Below are positions 26,091-35,132 of a stretch of DNA of 64,000 bases, in pieces. Each line of letters begins with the position of its first letter. Positions within the stretch are counted from its first letter, which is position 1. Source of the DNA: Salinispira pacifica (GTDB lineage Bacteria; Spirochaetota; Spirochaetia; DSM-27196; Salinispiraceae); NCBI RefSeq assembly GCF_000507245.1, contig NC_023035.1:1713501-1777500 (forward strand). The letters run 5' to 3'. The notes under the pieces were generated by a model, which was given only the letters and a program-made list of their open reading frames with translations, searched no databases and was not told where the DNA came from. A program made the translations under genes and the position numbers.

Positions 26091-28436
26091 CTATTTCTTT
26101 GGAAAGAGAATCTCCAGAACTTCCTCCATATGTTCAACCGGATAAAAGGTAATCCCCCGGGTAATGTGTTCCGGAATTTCCGCAAGATCCCGCTCATTGG
26201 CCTTGGGAATAATGATCTCTTTCACCTTGGCCCGTTTCGCCGCGATGGTTTTTTCCTTCAATCCCCCGATGGGCAGTACCGAGCCGCTGAGGCTCAACTC
26301 CCCGGTCATCCCCAGACGTTTGCGGATTTTCCTGTTCCGGGCCAGGGAAAGAAGTGCGCTGGCCATGGTTATCCCGGCGCTGGGGCCGTCTTTGGGAGTG
26401 GCTCCTGCGGGAATATGGATGTGGACGGTGTGTTCGCTGAAAAAACCTTCCGTATCTTTCTGGTCTTCCAGGTTTTTTTTTACCCAGGTATAGGCAATAT
26501 TGGCCGATTCCTGCATCACCTTTCCCATTTGACCGGTGAGTTTGAAGTTCTCTCTTCCTTTGGTTGCTACGGTTTCGATAATAAGGGTGTCGCCGCCGAA
26601 ATTGGTCCAGGCGAGTCCGGTTACCATTCCCGGTTTCAGAATTTTACGGTCCTCTTCCCGGAAAAAGGGCTGACCAAGATAATCGGGAAGATTGGACTCA
26701 TCTATTTCAACAGGTGTCTCGGCTTCTTCCATAACCAGTTTGGTGGCAATCTTGCGATTAATCTTGTTCACAGCTTTTTCGTAATTCCGCATACCCGCTT
26801 CCCGGGCATACCCTTCGGCGATTTTCTGAAGAGCGTTTTTCTTGAAGCTCACCTCTTTTTTATCGAGGCCGTTTTTTTCGAGACTTTTGGGGATGATATA
26901 TTTCTTTGCGATGGCCACTTTTTCCTGTGCAATGTATCCGCTCAGGCGAATTACCTCCATACGGTCAAGAAGGGGCCTGGGGATGCTGTCCAGGGTGTTG
27001 GCAGTAACAATAAACAGAACCTGGCTTACATCGAAGGGCAGGTCAAGATAATGATCCCGGAAGCTGATATTCTGTTCCGGATCCAGTACTTCCAGCAGGG
27101 CCGAGCTCGGGTCTCCCTGGAAGCTTGCTCCCAGTTTATCGATCTCATCTATCATGAACACCGGATCTTTGGATTTCACGATCTTCAGTCCCTGAATGAT
27201 CTTTCCGGGCATGGCTCCCACATAGGTCCGCCTGTGGCCTTTAATCTCAGCTTCGTCCCGCATGCCTCCCACAGAGAACCTGAAAAATTCCTTGCCCAGG
27301 GAGCGGGCCACCGATTTTCCGATGCTTGTTTTCCCCACTCCCGGGGGGCCTACCAGCAGAATGATCGAGCCTTTGAAATCCTTCTTTTTCTTATGCACCG
27401 CCAGAAATTCCAGAATCCGTTCCTTCACATCCTCCAGCCCGTAATGATCTGCATTGAGAATTTTCGAAGCCTTTTTCATATCGATTTCTTTATGTTCGGG
27501 ATCATTCCAGGGAAGGCTTACGATGGTATCCAGATAGTTCCGGGTCACATGATAATCTGAGGTGTTCGGATCCATAAGGCTGAATTTGTGCAGTTCCTTA
27601 TCGACCTGTTCCCGTACATCCTCGGGCAGCTGAAGAGCTTCGATAGCCTCTTCCAGCCTGTTCAGTTCTTCGCTTTTCCCGTCAACCGCAATACCCAGCT
27701 CTTCCTTGATGGTCTTCAGCTGTTCCTTGAGGAAATATTCCCGCTGGCTTTTTTCAATTTTTTCGTTGATCTGGCTCTGAATTTTCTTCTGAATCCGGAG
27801 AAGTTCCTTCTCGTTTTTCAGAAACACCAAGACCTTTTCCATTCGATCCTGGATATCCAACGTTTCCAGAACCCCCTGCTGCTCATCCCGGTCGATGTTC
27901 AGTATTGATGTAATAAAATCGGCAATTTTCCCGGGATGATCTATATTCACCATATTCAGCCGCATTTCCTCGGAAAACAGGGGATTCCCCTCGGATATCT
28001 GCTTGATTTCAGTGAGAAGACTCCTGGCCATGGCCTTTATTTCGTTACTATCTTCGTAATCATCATCAATATACTCAACTGCTGCTATCAGCGAAGGAGC
28101 GGATTGAATAGGCTTCTTGATCTTGAACCTGCGGATCGTGGAAATAAATACGTTGATTCCCCCATCGGGAAGATTTATCCGCTTCACGATCTTCGCAACG
28201 GTGCCGATCTGATACAACTCCTCGAACCCAGGTTGTTCCTGTTCGGCAGTGCGGGTGAGAACCAGGCCCACATGTCCGTCGCTTTCCACGGCCTCTTCCA
28301 CTGCGGCCTTATCTTCATCGGAGCTGATCATCAAGGGGGTGAAGATTCCCGGGAAAATAGGTTTTCCCGTCATGGGTACGATTCTCAGCTTTTGCGGAAG
28401 TGAAAGCTCAAGAGGTGCAATTTCAAATTTTGACAT
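26091..28436 (-). CDS. lon: ATP-dependent protease Lon
   Basis: This 781-aa protein is full-length Lon (LonA). The N-terminal substrate-binding domain (about 1-215) is followed by a coiled coil, AAA+ module with Walker A GPPGVGKT at 363-370, and the S16 protease domain with catalytic S686 (DGPSAG) and K729 (GGLKEKT). It degrades misfolded and short-lived regulatory proteins in the cytoplasm. The start overlaps nothing; GGAGTT lies 6 bases upstream. Its promoter lies about 170 bases upstream and the long leader carries a two-part hairpin, which may influence expression. Confidence 0.96.
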   Translation of the reverse strand: MSKFEIAPLELSLPQKLRIVPMTGKPIFPGIFTPLMISSDEDKAAVEEAVESDGHVGLVLTRTAEQEQPGFEELYQIGTVAKIVKRINLPDGGINVFISTIRRFKIKKPIQSAPSLIAAVEYIDDDYEDSNEIKAMARSLLTEIKQISEGNPLFSEEMRLNMVNIDHPGKIADFITSILNIDRDEQQGVLETLDIQDRMEKVLVFLKNEKELLRIQKKIQSQINEKIEKSQREYFLKEQLKTIKEELGIAVDGKSEELNRLEEAIEALQLPEDVREQVDKELHKFSLMDPNTSDYHVTRNYLDTIVSLPWNDPEHKEIDMKKASKILNADHYGLEDVKERILEFLAVHKKKKDFKGSIILLVGPPGVGKTSIGKSVARSLGKEFFRFSVGGMRDEAEIKGHRRTYVGAMPGKIIQGLKIVKSKDPVFMIDEIDKLGASFQGDPSSALLEVLDPEQNISFRDHYLDLPFDVSQVLFIVTANTLDSIPRPLLDRMEVIRLSGYIAQEKVAIAKKYIIPKSLEKNGLDKKEVSFKKNALQKIAEGYAREAGMRNYEKAVNKINRKIATKLVMEEAETPVEIDESNLPDYLGQPFFREEDRKILKPGMVTGLAWTNFGGDTLIIETVATKGRENFKLTGQMGKVMQESANIAYTWVKKNLEDQKDTEGFFSEHTVHIHIPAGATPKDGPSAGITMASALLSLARNRKIRKRLGMTGELSLSGSVLPIGGLKEKTIAAKRAKVKEIIIPKANERDLAEIPEHITRGITFYPVEHMEEVLEILFPKK

Positions 28437-28514
28437 AAGTTAACTCCGTTTGATGAAAAGACATGATGTGAGGAAGGATCAAAGGGGTAGGTTGAGCCCT
28501 CCTGCTTCAGGGTC

Positions 28515-28555
28515 GAAATCAGTCGTACTCATTTTGAAGAGTACCTGAAGATTTC
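28515..28555. promoter_or_regulatory. Two-part hairpin in the lon leader
   Basis: In the minus-strand leader, GAAATC pairs with GATTTC and, inside, GTACTC pairs with GAGTAC (28525-28530 with 28539-28544), leaving an 8-base loop and an internal loop of 4/5 bases. A competing pairing CTTCAG with CTGAAG (28505-28510, 28545-28550) is also possible. Confidence 0.45.
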
Positions 28556-28608
28556 AACGGTCCCGCTGATCCCATGCATCAGGAAATATGGATATCAGCA
28601 TCCGGAAT

Positions 28609-28637
28609 AAAATATTGGTAGTTGAATAATTCGTCAA
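28609..28637 (-). promoter_or_regulatory. Promoter of lon
   Basis: On the minus strand TTGACG (28637-28632) and TATTTT (28614-28609) are separated by 17 bases. An inverted repeat AGTTGA/TCAACT (28620-28639) overlaps the -35 box and could be an operator. Confidence 0.5.
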
Positions 28638-28657
28638 CTCAATTCATATTGAGCCCG

Positions 28658-29421
28658 ATGAAGCGGAATTTCTCAAGTCCCGGAATTATTCTTCGAGTGC
28701 GGCCCGGTAAAGATAAGAACCGGTATATCTCCATAATCACTCCCGGAATGGGAATAATCGGTGCAACGGCGTACGGGGCCTCAGGTCAGAAGAGTTCGCT
28801 CAGAGCATCCACCCAGACCTTTCACACCGGTGAGATCTTCTTCTACAAGGATCCGGTGAAAAACTACACCAAGGTCGTGGATATCGATGTAATCCGTGAA
28901 TTTACCACCCTGAGAAACGATCCGGGAAAGATCTATGCCGCCAGCCTTCTTACGGAGGTAATGCTGAAAGCATACTGGGGGAACGACCAGGACCCCCGGG
29001 CGTACAGACTGATGTTTGAATATCTGGAAGCTCTGGATACCCTGGCGGGGGGGAAGAAGTTCTTTTGGCATCGGCTTCATTATGGCGCTATCTGGAAATA
29101 ATCGGCGAACAGCCCGAACTCGATTTCGATGTACGACGATCGGCACAGATTCCGGCTGCACATAGATCCGTATACCTCTTTCATGAAAAAGGGTTCACTT
29201 CATCCTTCAGTCCCGGAGAAGGAATCGTCATGGACGGATCCCAGCGGCGTTTTCTTGATTTCTGCACTTCAGCTTCTCTCAGGGACTCTGTTGAATATGC
29301 CCGAAACACCATTGGATTGTCCGGTGGTCAGATGATCGGAATATTCCGGCTTCTCACGGGGATATATGAATACGGAATGGGACGAAAGCTGAAAAGCCTT
29401 GAATCAGGTCTTTTCCCCTAG
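28658..29421 (+). pseudogene. recO: recO with an apparent -1 frameshift at a G7 tract
   Basis: RecO (a recombination mediator that loads RecA with RecR) is split over two frames. The first part, from the ATG at 28658, reads MKRNFSSPGIILRVRPG and continues with the RecO pattern SSLRASTQTFHTG and LEALDTLAGG, then stops at 29099-29101. If one base is re-read in the run of seven G at 29047-29053, the frame continues with EEVLLASASLWRYLEI and goes on to the RecO-typical end GRKLKSLESGLFP at 29421, giving about 254 aa, the usual length. The zinc-binding cysteines of other RecO proteins are missing in both possible places. This may be a true null mutation, programmed frameshifting or slippage, phase variation, or a sequencing error in the homopolymer. 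It is divergent from lon and converges with the HAD-like gene. Confidence 0.78.
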
Positions 29422-29904
29422 CTGCCGCAGGCTCTTGACTGCATCGGTGTGATGGATGAAAATCCCGCCCATCTCCTCCCAGGCTTCCTTCAGTCTCAGC
29501 CGGTCATCGATGAGGACAGGAATCCTCGTTCCCGCCCGTTCCCGGGCCTTTTTTGCTTTTTCCCTGGACATGCAGGTGATCACTTCCACATCTTCGCCCA
29601 GTTCCCGTGCGCACCAGCTGCGTTTCTGCGCTTCCGCCCAATTTCCCATGGGGAGGCCCGTAAGAATAACCGGGTTCATATGTTTCAGTTCATCCCACAA
29701 TTGCCTGCCGTCGGGCATCCAGTGGAGCCGGTTGTAAAAGTCTCCGCTTTTGGCGAGCCGGGGCCACATCTCTCTGGGTGAGAGTTCATGGGGCAGTTTG
29801 CCGGTTACCTCTTTGACGCCCCGGTCGAAATCAACCAGAACACCATCAAGATCAACAAAAAGCATGTGGGTGGATGGCAGCGACGTGCCGGATGTTTTTT
29901 GCAT
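29404..29904 (-). CDS. HAD-like 5'-nucleotidase family protein
   Basis: This 166-aa protein has the HAD motif I VDLDGVLVDFD near residue 16-26, motif II-type VILTGLPMG in the middle, and VLIDDRL toward the C-terminus, with lysines in the KAKKARER segment. It is the size of the NT5C (5'(3')-deoxyribonucleotidase) group of small HAD phosphatases. The first start choice is the ATG at 29904; the ORF is open to 29970 and another ATG lies at 29865 right before the HAD motif, and none has a clear ribosome binding site. Its end overlaps the recO frame by 18 bases. The substrate is not known. Confidence 0.7.
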   Translation of the reverse strand: MQKTSGTSLPSTHMLFVDLDGVLVDFDRGVKEVTGKLPHELSPREMWPRLAKSGDFYNRLHWMPDGRQLWDELKHMNPVILTGLPMGNWAEAQKRSWCARELGEDVEVITCMSREKAKKARERAGTRIPVLIDDRLRLKEAWEEMGGIFIHHTDAVKSLRQLGEKT

Positions 29905-29995
29905 GGCTTCACCGTACCAGAATCCGGCATTTCTCTCAATAATTGCACAGGCAACATTCGGACCATACAACGTCTACATAGCAGGCGCCGGGATA

Positions 29996-30024
29996 TTGGT
30001 AGGAGGCAAAAAGCGTGGTACAAT
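29996..30024 (+). promoter_or_regulatory. Promoter of the pyrimidine nucleoside phosphorylase gene
   Basis: TTGGTA (29996-30001) and TACAAT (30019-30024) are separated by 17 bases and lie 32 bases before the ATG. The element sits in the short gap upstream of the divergent HAD-like gene. Confidence 0.55.
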
Positions 30025-30056
30025 ACCGGATTCCAAAAAATACGAAGGAAGGTAGT

Positions 30057-31421
30057 ATGCGGGCATTGGATATAATTTTAGAAAAACGGAACGGAAAAAC
30101 TCTTTCGGAAGAGCAAATCGCGTTTATTGTTAATGGATACGTGGATGGGAGCATCCCCGAATATCAGATTTCTGCATTCCTCATGGCGGTGTATTTTCAG
30201 GGCATGACCAGTGTGGAAACCTCTCTTCTTACCAAAATCATGATTGCATCCGGAGAGGTTATTGACCTCAGTTCAGTCAGCGGTTACTCCCGTAACTCAC
30301 TGGTGGATAAGCACTCCACTGGGGGGGTGGGAGATAAGGTAAGTCTCATCCTGGCTCCCATAGTTGCAGCCGCCGGTGCACAGGTGCCCATGATGTCCGG
30401 CCGGGGACTGGGGCATACCGGCGGTACTCTCGATAAGCTTGAAAGCATCCCCGGGTTTTCCACAGCATTGAGTCCTGCAAAATTCGCGGAGATCATCCAG
30501 GACTGCGGCTTTGCCATGACAGGACAGAGCGGCGACATAGTACCTGCAGACAAGAAACTATACGCCCTGCGGGATGTGACCGGTACCGTTGAGTCCATAC
30601 CCCTGATTACTGCCAGCATACTCAGCAAGAAGTTCGCCGAAGGGGCCCAGCATCTGGTTTTTGATGTGAAATACGGAAGCGGTGCGTTCATGAAGACGCC
30701 CAAGGAGGCCCGGGAACTTGCCGATTCCCTGGTGAGAACCGGAAATGAGCTGGGAAGGGGTGTTACCGCAGTTATTACAAATATGGATACCCCCCTGGGC
30801 ACAATGGTGGGAAATTTCATGGAAGTTGAAGAAAGTATCCATTGCCTGGAATCAAAAGGCTGGAATGCCCGGTTGGATAATGGGAAGCTGATTGTTGAAG
30901 GGGAGAGCGCAGATCTGATGGAGGTAACTCTTCATCTTTCAGCATGGATGCTGGTGGTCAGCGGGGTGGCCCCGGATTTCCCTGAGGCGGTGGAAAAATG
31001 TCTTAAGGTAATTGAGAACGGGTCGGCGCTGGAGTGTTTCTGGAAAAACGCAGAGCTTCAGGGCGGAGACAAAGACGCAGCCGTGAGAAAGATCGGTACG
31101 CGTGACGGACTTGTGAGGCAGGAGATTACTGCGGATTCCGACGGATATATTGCCGCCATCGACTCATATATGGTTGGTTCTGCATCGGTGATTCTGGGTG
31201 CAGGAAGAAATGTCGCCAGCGATGATGTAGATCCGGATGTGGGCATTATGGTTCATAAAAAACCCGGAGCATCGGTGAAAAAAGGCGATGTAATTCTGAC
31301 TCTCTTCGCCCGGGAGAATGAGAGAATGAAATCAGCTTTGCAGTACCTGGAAAATGTGGTAGAACTTTCACAAAATCCGGTTCAGCCCCCGGTGATGATC
31401 CGTGAAGTGATCGGAGTGTAA
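30057..31421 (+). CDS. Pyrimidine-nucleoside (thymidine) phosphorylase
   Basis: This 454-aa protein matches the deoA/pdp family over its length: MRALDIILEKRNGK at the start, the phosphate-binding DKHSTGGVGDK at residues 84-94, and GRGLGHTGGTLDKLESIPG. The C-terminal domain (VHKKPGASVKKGDVI) is the usual swivelling part. The enzyme splits thymidine or uridine with phosphate into base and (deoxy)ribose-1-phosphate in the salvage pathway. Whether it is specific for thymidine (DeoA) or wider (Pdp) cannot be told. GGAAGG lies 3-8 bases before the ATG. The next gene is recJ, 46 bases on. Confidence 0.93.
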   Translation: MRALDIILEKRNGKTLSEEQIAFIVNGYVDGSIPEYQISAFLMAVYFQGMTSVETSLLTKIMIASGEVIDLSSVSGYSRNSLVDKHSTGGVGDKVSLILAPIVAAAGAQVPMMSGRGLGHTGGTLDKLESIPGFSTALSPAKFAEIIQDCGFAMTGQSGDIVPADKKLYALRDVTGTVESIPLITASILSKKFAEGAQHLVFDVKYGSGAFMKTPKEARELADSLVRTGNELGRGVTAVITNMDTPLGTMVGNFMEVEESIHCLESKGWNARLDNGKLIVEGESADLMEVTLHLSAWMLVVSGVAPDFPEAVEKCLKVIENGSALECFWKNAELQGGDKDAAVRKIGTRDGLVRQEITADSDGYIAAIDSYMVGSASVILGAGRNVASDDVDPDVGIMVHKKPGASVKKGDVILTLFARENERMKSALQYLENVVELSQNPVQPPVMIREVIGV

Positions 31422-31467
31422 GCGCGCCGATACAGCACCCCCAACAAAGAGACAGGTAAACCTAAGC

Positions 31468-33573
31468 ATGGAATGGAATGTTCCCAACGTAGATAAAGAA
31501 GAAATAGAACTGTTTTCCGGGAAATACGGAACAGATCCCCTGACCTCCAGGCTGCTTCTGGCACGCAATATTCTGGAGCCTGAAACACTGAAGTACTTTC
31601 TCAATGATGATATCAGACTGCTGCACAACCCGTTTCTGTTTTCGCAGATGGATCTGTGTACCGACCGCCTTTTGAATGCCCTGGAAGAAGGGGAAAAGGT
31701 ACTGGTATTCGGTGACCGGGACGTGGACGGTATTACCTCCACAGCGTTGATGGTTTCAGCCCTTCGGGATGAGGGGCTTGAGGTGTTCTGGGAAGTTCCC
31801 ATGGGGGATGACCACTATGGCCTTCAGCTGGAAACGGTGGAAAAATACGCCGCCAGGGATGTGAGTCTGATCATCACCGTAGACTGCGGTATCGGAAACA
31901 TCAGGGAGGTCGAATTTGCCCGGTCAGCGGGAATAGACAGCATCATTATCGATCATCACAATCCCGGCGAATATCAGCCCGACGCAACAGCCATCATCAA
32001 CCCCAAGTCTCCGGGAGAGACCTATCCGTTTCAGGGTCTGAGTGCGGTGGCACTGGTCTTCAAGGTTCTCACCGCTCTGGATATGGCCCGAAGCGATTTT
32101 TATAACCAGGTGTTCTGTTTCCTGAATCTCAGGCCGGGGAATGACAGCATTATTGTTGAAGCGGTGAAGCTTTCCAATCTGGTTGAGCAGTCACGGATTA
32201 CGGAAACATTTGTGAACAGTTCGAGCGAAGTTCAGCTCATGCGGGTGATCGACTTCATTTCCGACCAGGCGATTCTGGTGTATCAGGAGGATGTGCAGCT
32301 GAAACTTCTTCGTCAGCTCCTGGGGCCGGGAACCGAGGTGGCGGTTCAGGATATTTCCCAGGAAGTGTGGAAGCAGTTTCCCGCCTTGAAGGGCAAGAGC
32401 CTTTTGCGAATGCTCCAGGGATCCAAACTCAATAAATTCAGTTCCAAGCCGGTACAGGAGATTGATGCGGGGGTCCAGCTTCTGGTGAGCTATCTCTATG
32501 CGAAAAATCCCGGGATCCTTCAGAACATGAAATCCCGGCTGGATCTTGTATCATTAGGATTGATTGCCGATATGATGCCTCTTCTCAACGAGAACAGGAT
32601 TATGGTGAAGCAGGGGATGAAACTTCTTTCGGCAGTCAGGCGCCCGGGTCTCCGGGAACTCATCGCAAGACTGGGCCTGCTGAATAAAAGCCTCAGTTCC
32701 CAGACCATCTCCTGGAAGCTCACCCCTGCTATCAACGCCACCGGGAGAATGGGGCGCCCCGATTTAGCCGTTAAACTGTTGTTGGAGGAGGGCGATATTT
32801 CCTCCCTTGCTGATGAGATATATCAGCTTAACGAAGACAGAAAGCGGCTCGGAAACGAAGCCTGGGAAGCAGTAATACCCGATGCAAAAGAATCTCTGGA
32901 ACGATTTGACGGCAAGCTGGCCCTGGTATATCACCCCAGCATTCACAGGGGCATTACCGGTATTCTTGCCGGCCGCTTAGCCCGCCTGCTTCAGGTGCCC
33001 GCATTCGTAATTGCAGATCTGAATTCCCATTACGTGGGCTCGGTCCGGAGCATCCGGGGGTTCCATGTGACCGATTTTCTCAGCCGCTTTTCGGATCTCT
33101 TTGATGATTACGGCGGTCACGATGCCGCCGGAGGGTTTCATTTTCCCAGGGATCAGTTTGATACCTTCACTCAAAGACTGGAAGAGGCTGCTGCGTTTAT
33201 TGAACTGGACGAAAAGCAGGATGCCGCCCTCGATCTGGATCTTCATCTTCCGCCGGAAATGGTGACCGAACAGCTTGAGCAGTTCCAGGCCTCCCTGGAA
33301 CCCCGGGGAATGGATTTCCAGGAAATACGCTATATGACCTCCTCTGCAAAGATCGAGAACTGTCAGGTGATCGGGAAGGATCAGTCCCATCTGCGGCTTC
33401 TTCTGAACATCGGTAAACGAAAGTGGCCGGCGGTGTTCTGGTCCTCGGCTGACCGCTTCCCCAATGATTTTCAGCTTCAGGATACCGTCCAGTGTGCATT
33501 CACCGTTGAACGCAATTATTTCGGAAGCAACAGCAACATGCAGCTGAATATTATCGATATCCAGCGAAGCTGA
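31468..33573 (+). CDS. recJ: Single-stranded-DNA exonuclease RecJ
   Basis: This 701-aa protein has the DHH phosphoesterase motifs of RecJ: DRDVDG at residues 83-88, TVDCGIGN near 138-145 and DHH at 162-164, plus the DHHA1 GGHDAAGGF motif near residue 548-556 and the C-terminal OB-like part. RecJ degrades single-stranded DNA 5' to 3' in recombination and mismatch repair. It is longer than E. coli RecJ (577 aa) because of an extra stretch of about 130 aa after the DHH part (about residues 210-340), as expected for spirochaetal RecJ-like proteins. In many RecJ the first motif is DYDADG; the Arg here is a small deviation. Confidence 0.92.
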   Translation: MEWNVPNVDKEEIELFSGKYGTDPLTSRLLLARNILEPETLKYFLNDDIRLLHNPFLFSQMDLCTDRLLNALEEGEKVLVFGDRDVDGITSTALMVSALRDEGLEVFWEVPMGDDHYGLQLETVEKYAARDVSLIITVDCGIGNIREVEFARSAGIDSIIIDHHNPGEYQPDATAIINPKSPGETYPFQGLSAVALVFKVLTALDMARSDFYNQVFCFLNLRPGNDSIIVEAVKLSNLVEQSRITETFVNSSSEVQLMRVIDFISDQAILVYQEDVQLKLLRQLLGPGTEVAVQDISQEVWKQFPALKGKSLLRMLQGSKLNKFSSKPVQEIDAGVQLLVSYLYAKNPGILQNMKSRLDLVSLGLIADMMPLLNENRIMVKQGMKLLSAVRRPGLRELIARLGLLNKSLSSQTISWKLTPAINATGRMGRPDLAVKLLLEEGDISSLADEIYQLNEDRKRLGNEAWEAVIPDAKESLERFDGKLALVYHPSIHRGITGILAGRLARLLQVPAFVIADLNSHYVGSVRSIRGFHVTDFLSRFSDLFDDYGGHDAAGGFHFPRDQFDTFTQRLEEAAAFIELDEKQDAALDLDLHLPPEMVTEQLEQFQASLEPRGMDFQEIRYMTSSAKIENCQVIGKDQSHLRLLLNIGKRKWPAVFWSSADRFPNDFQLQDTVQCAFTVERNYFGSNSNMQLNIIDIQRS

Positions 33574-33611
33574 TTGCCGAAACTCTCCCGGAAGCCTATG
33601 TTGTTAAAGAG

Positions 33612-34856
33612 ATGAAAAAAAACGTATCACAATTGTCAGTACTATTGCTCGTAAGCCTGTGGATGGGTTGCGGGATTGTTTCTCCGGGCATCGGTTCCGG
33701 GCCTGAGGGTGATCAGGGAGAAGCTTCGCACACAGAGGAAGCCACTCCGATTCCCGGTTTTATCGTCTCCAGGCCGTTCTATACGCCGGGTTCCTATTTT
33801 GAAGCATTCGCCCCTGAGCCCGCAGACGGCTACCGCTACACCCTTCATCTCCTTGAGGGCGGATCAGAATTGCATTCTGATTCTTCTGAATTCACAACAG
33901 AAGACCTTTCACAGGCCCGGGAAATACCGGGAATTCCTCTCTCTGTCCCCGGGCAGGAAATGTCTCCCGCGCCTTCAGCATCTGAGCAGTCCCCGGCCGA
34001 CAGTGGTTCCGTGGAAGATGACGCCGACCTGAATCTGTACTATTTTTATGCCGGGTTTCACAGCTGGATGACCGCAGGGGAGTATACTCTCAGGCTGCGT
34101 CATATCAGAGATGAGGCGTCTGAGAAAGCCGGACACGATGGATCTGAATCCGGAGACGCTGCCGCAGAGGAAACTGCAGTTGAAAGCGCAGATGAAACCG
34201 AAGACGAAAGCGAAGATGAAAGCAGGGAGTTTACCCGGGACTATACCCTCCGAATCAGCCCCAGAGAGTTTACCCGTGAACGGATTTATCTGAACCGACA
34301 GCTCACCGATATCCGTACCGATGACAGCCCCCGACGATTTGCAGAGACCGAGTCCCTGAACGAACTTCTGCTGAGCAGCAACTCTTCCGCCCGGCAGATC
34401 CAATTGAGCGAAGCAGCCAGAATTCCCCTGGACAATGTGGAATATACCTCGGGCTTCGGCGACCGGCGAACCTATGCATATCAGAGCGGCGATGAGGCGT
34501 ACAGCATCCATAACGGTCTGGATTTCCGTGCACCCGAAGGAACCCCGGTTTTTGCACCCTTCAGCGGCGAAGTGGTTATGGCCGAGGACCGCATAGTAAG
34601 CGGCAAGACGGTGGTCCTGGAGCATCTTCCCGGGGTGTACACAATGTATTATCATCTGAGTGAAATAGCGGCAGAAGAAGGGGATCTCCTTGAGAGCGGC
34701 CAGGAACTGGGTACCGCAGGGAAGACCGGACTGAGCACAGGCAGTCATCTACACTGGGAGCTGCGAATCCAGGGGGCTGCCGTTGATCCCAGAGATATGC
34801 TCATTTCCCCGCTGCTTGACAAACAGCGTCTCAATTATATATTGTATGGCGACTGA
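33612..34856 (+). CDS. M23 family peptidase lipoprotein
   Basis: This 414-aa lipoprotein has a signal peptide ending in the lipobox LWMGC, an acidic low-complexity central region (about 170-225, Glu/Asp/Ala-rich) and a LytM/M23 domain at the C-terminus. The zinc ligands H300 and D304 (HNGLDF), and H379 with catalytic-region H381 (HLHWEL), are all present, so an active peptidoglycan endopeptidase is likely. It would sit in the outer leaflet of the inner or outer membrane. It follows recJ by 38 bases on the same strand and precedes rpsU. Its low-complexity linker may be a spacer to reach the peptidoglycan. Confidence 0.88.
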   Translation: MKKNVSQLSVLLLVSLWMGCGIVSPGIGSGPEGDQGEASHTEEATPIPGFIVSRPFYTPGSYFEAFAPEPADGYRYTLHLLEGGSELHSDSSEFTTEDLSQAREIPGIPLSVPGQEMSPAPSASEQSPADSGSVEDDADLNLYYFYAGFHSWMTAGEYTLRLRHIRDEASEKAGHDGSESGDAAAEETAVESADETEDESEDESREFTRDYTLRISPREFTRERIYLNRQLTDIRTDDSPRRFAETESLNELLLSSNSSARQIQLSEAARIPLDNVEYTSGFGDRRTYAYQSGDEAYSIHNGLDFRAPEGTPVFAPFSGEVVMAEDRIVSGKTVVLEHLPGVYTMYYHLSEIAAEEGDLLESGQELGTAGKTGLSTGSHLHWELRIQGAAVDPRDMLISPLLDKQRLNYILYGD

Positions 34857-34919
34857 GAACCTGTCAAAATTAATCTTTTTTGAGAGGCTCTCCAACTAAA
34901 TATAAAGGTGGTGATTACC

Positions 34920-35129
34920 ATAGCGTTCATTAAAGTAGATGAAGGTGAAAACCTCGAGAAGACCATCAAACGTTTTAAGAGAATGGTTGAAAAAGAGGGC
35001 ATTATCCGTGAATGGAAAAAGCGGGAATATTACGAAAAACCTTCAACAATTAAGAACCGCAAGCGCAAAGCTCTGGAACGAAAAATCCAGAAGAAAATGC
35101 GCAAACTGCAGAACATGAAAAATTACTAA
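34920..35129 (+). CDS. rpsU: 30S ribosomal protein S21, with an apparent AUA start codon
   Basis: The 69-aa product reads [18 protein letters not shown] after the start, with [19 protein letters not shown] as in S21; it is a small basic RNA-binding protein of the 30S subunit that helps initiation. Family members begin Met-Ala-Phe/Val-Ile-Lys, so the start should be at the ATA codon at 34920-34922. A nearly perfect Shine-Dalgarno match, AAGGTGGTGAT at 34905-34915 (one mismatch to the anti-SD), lies at the right distance from the ATA. GTG codons at 34908 and 34911 are in frame but lie inside that motif and would add 3-4 extra residues with no SD. The gene could be co-transcribed with the M23 gene or have its own promoter. 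Confidence 0.9.
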   Translation: MAFIKVDEGENLEKTIKRFKRMVEKEGIIREWKKREYYEKPSTIKNRKRKALERKIQKKMRKLQNMKNY

Positions 35130-35132
35130 GCC

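Noticed and set aside
26130-27560. A 476-aa open frame antisense to lon
   Set aside because: It mirrors the lon coding frame, has no start signal and its translation is unusually rich in Phe, His and Gly; this is a by-product of the lon codon pattern.
29101-29160. A second frameshift in recO to restore CxxC zinc ligands
   Set aside because: Another frame reads RCTTIG near 29128, but the second zinc pair is also absent further on, so the lineage has simply lost the zinc site; one frameshift explains everything.
34876-34906. Promoter for rpsU from TTGAGA and TATAAA
   Set aside because: The spacer is only 15 bases and the transcript would begin inside the Shine-Dalgarno motif. Co-transcription with the M23 gene or another promoter is more likely.
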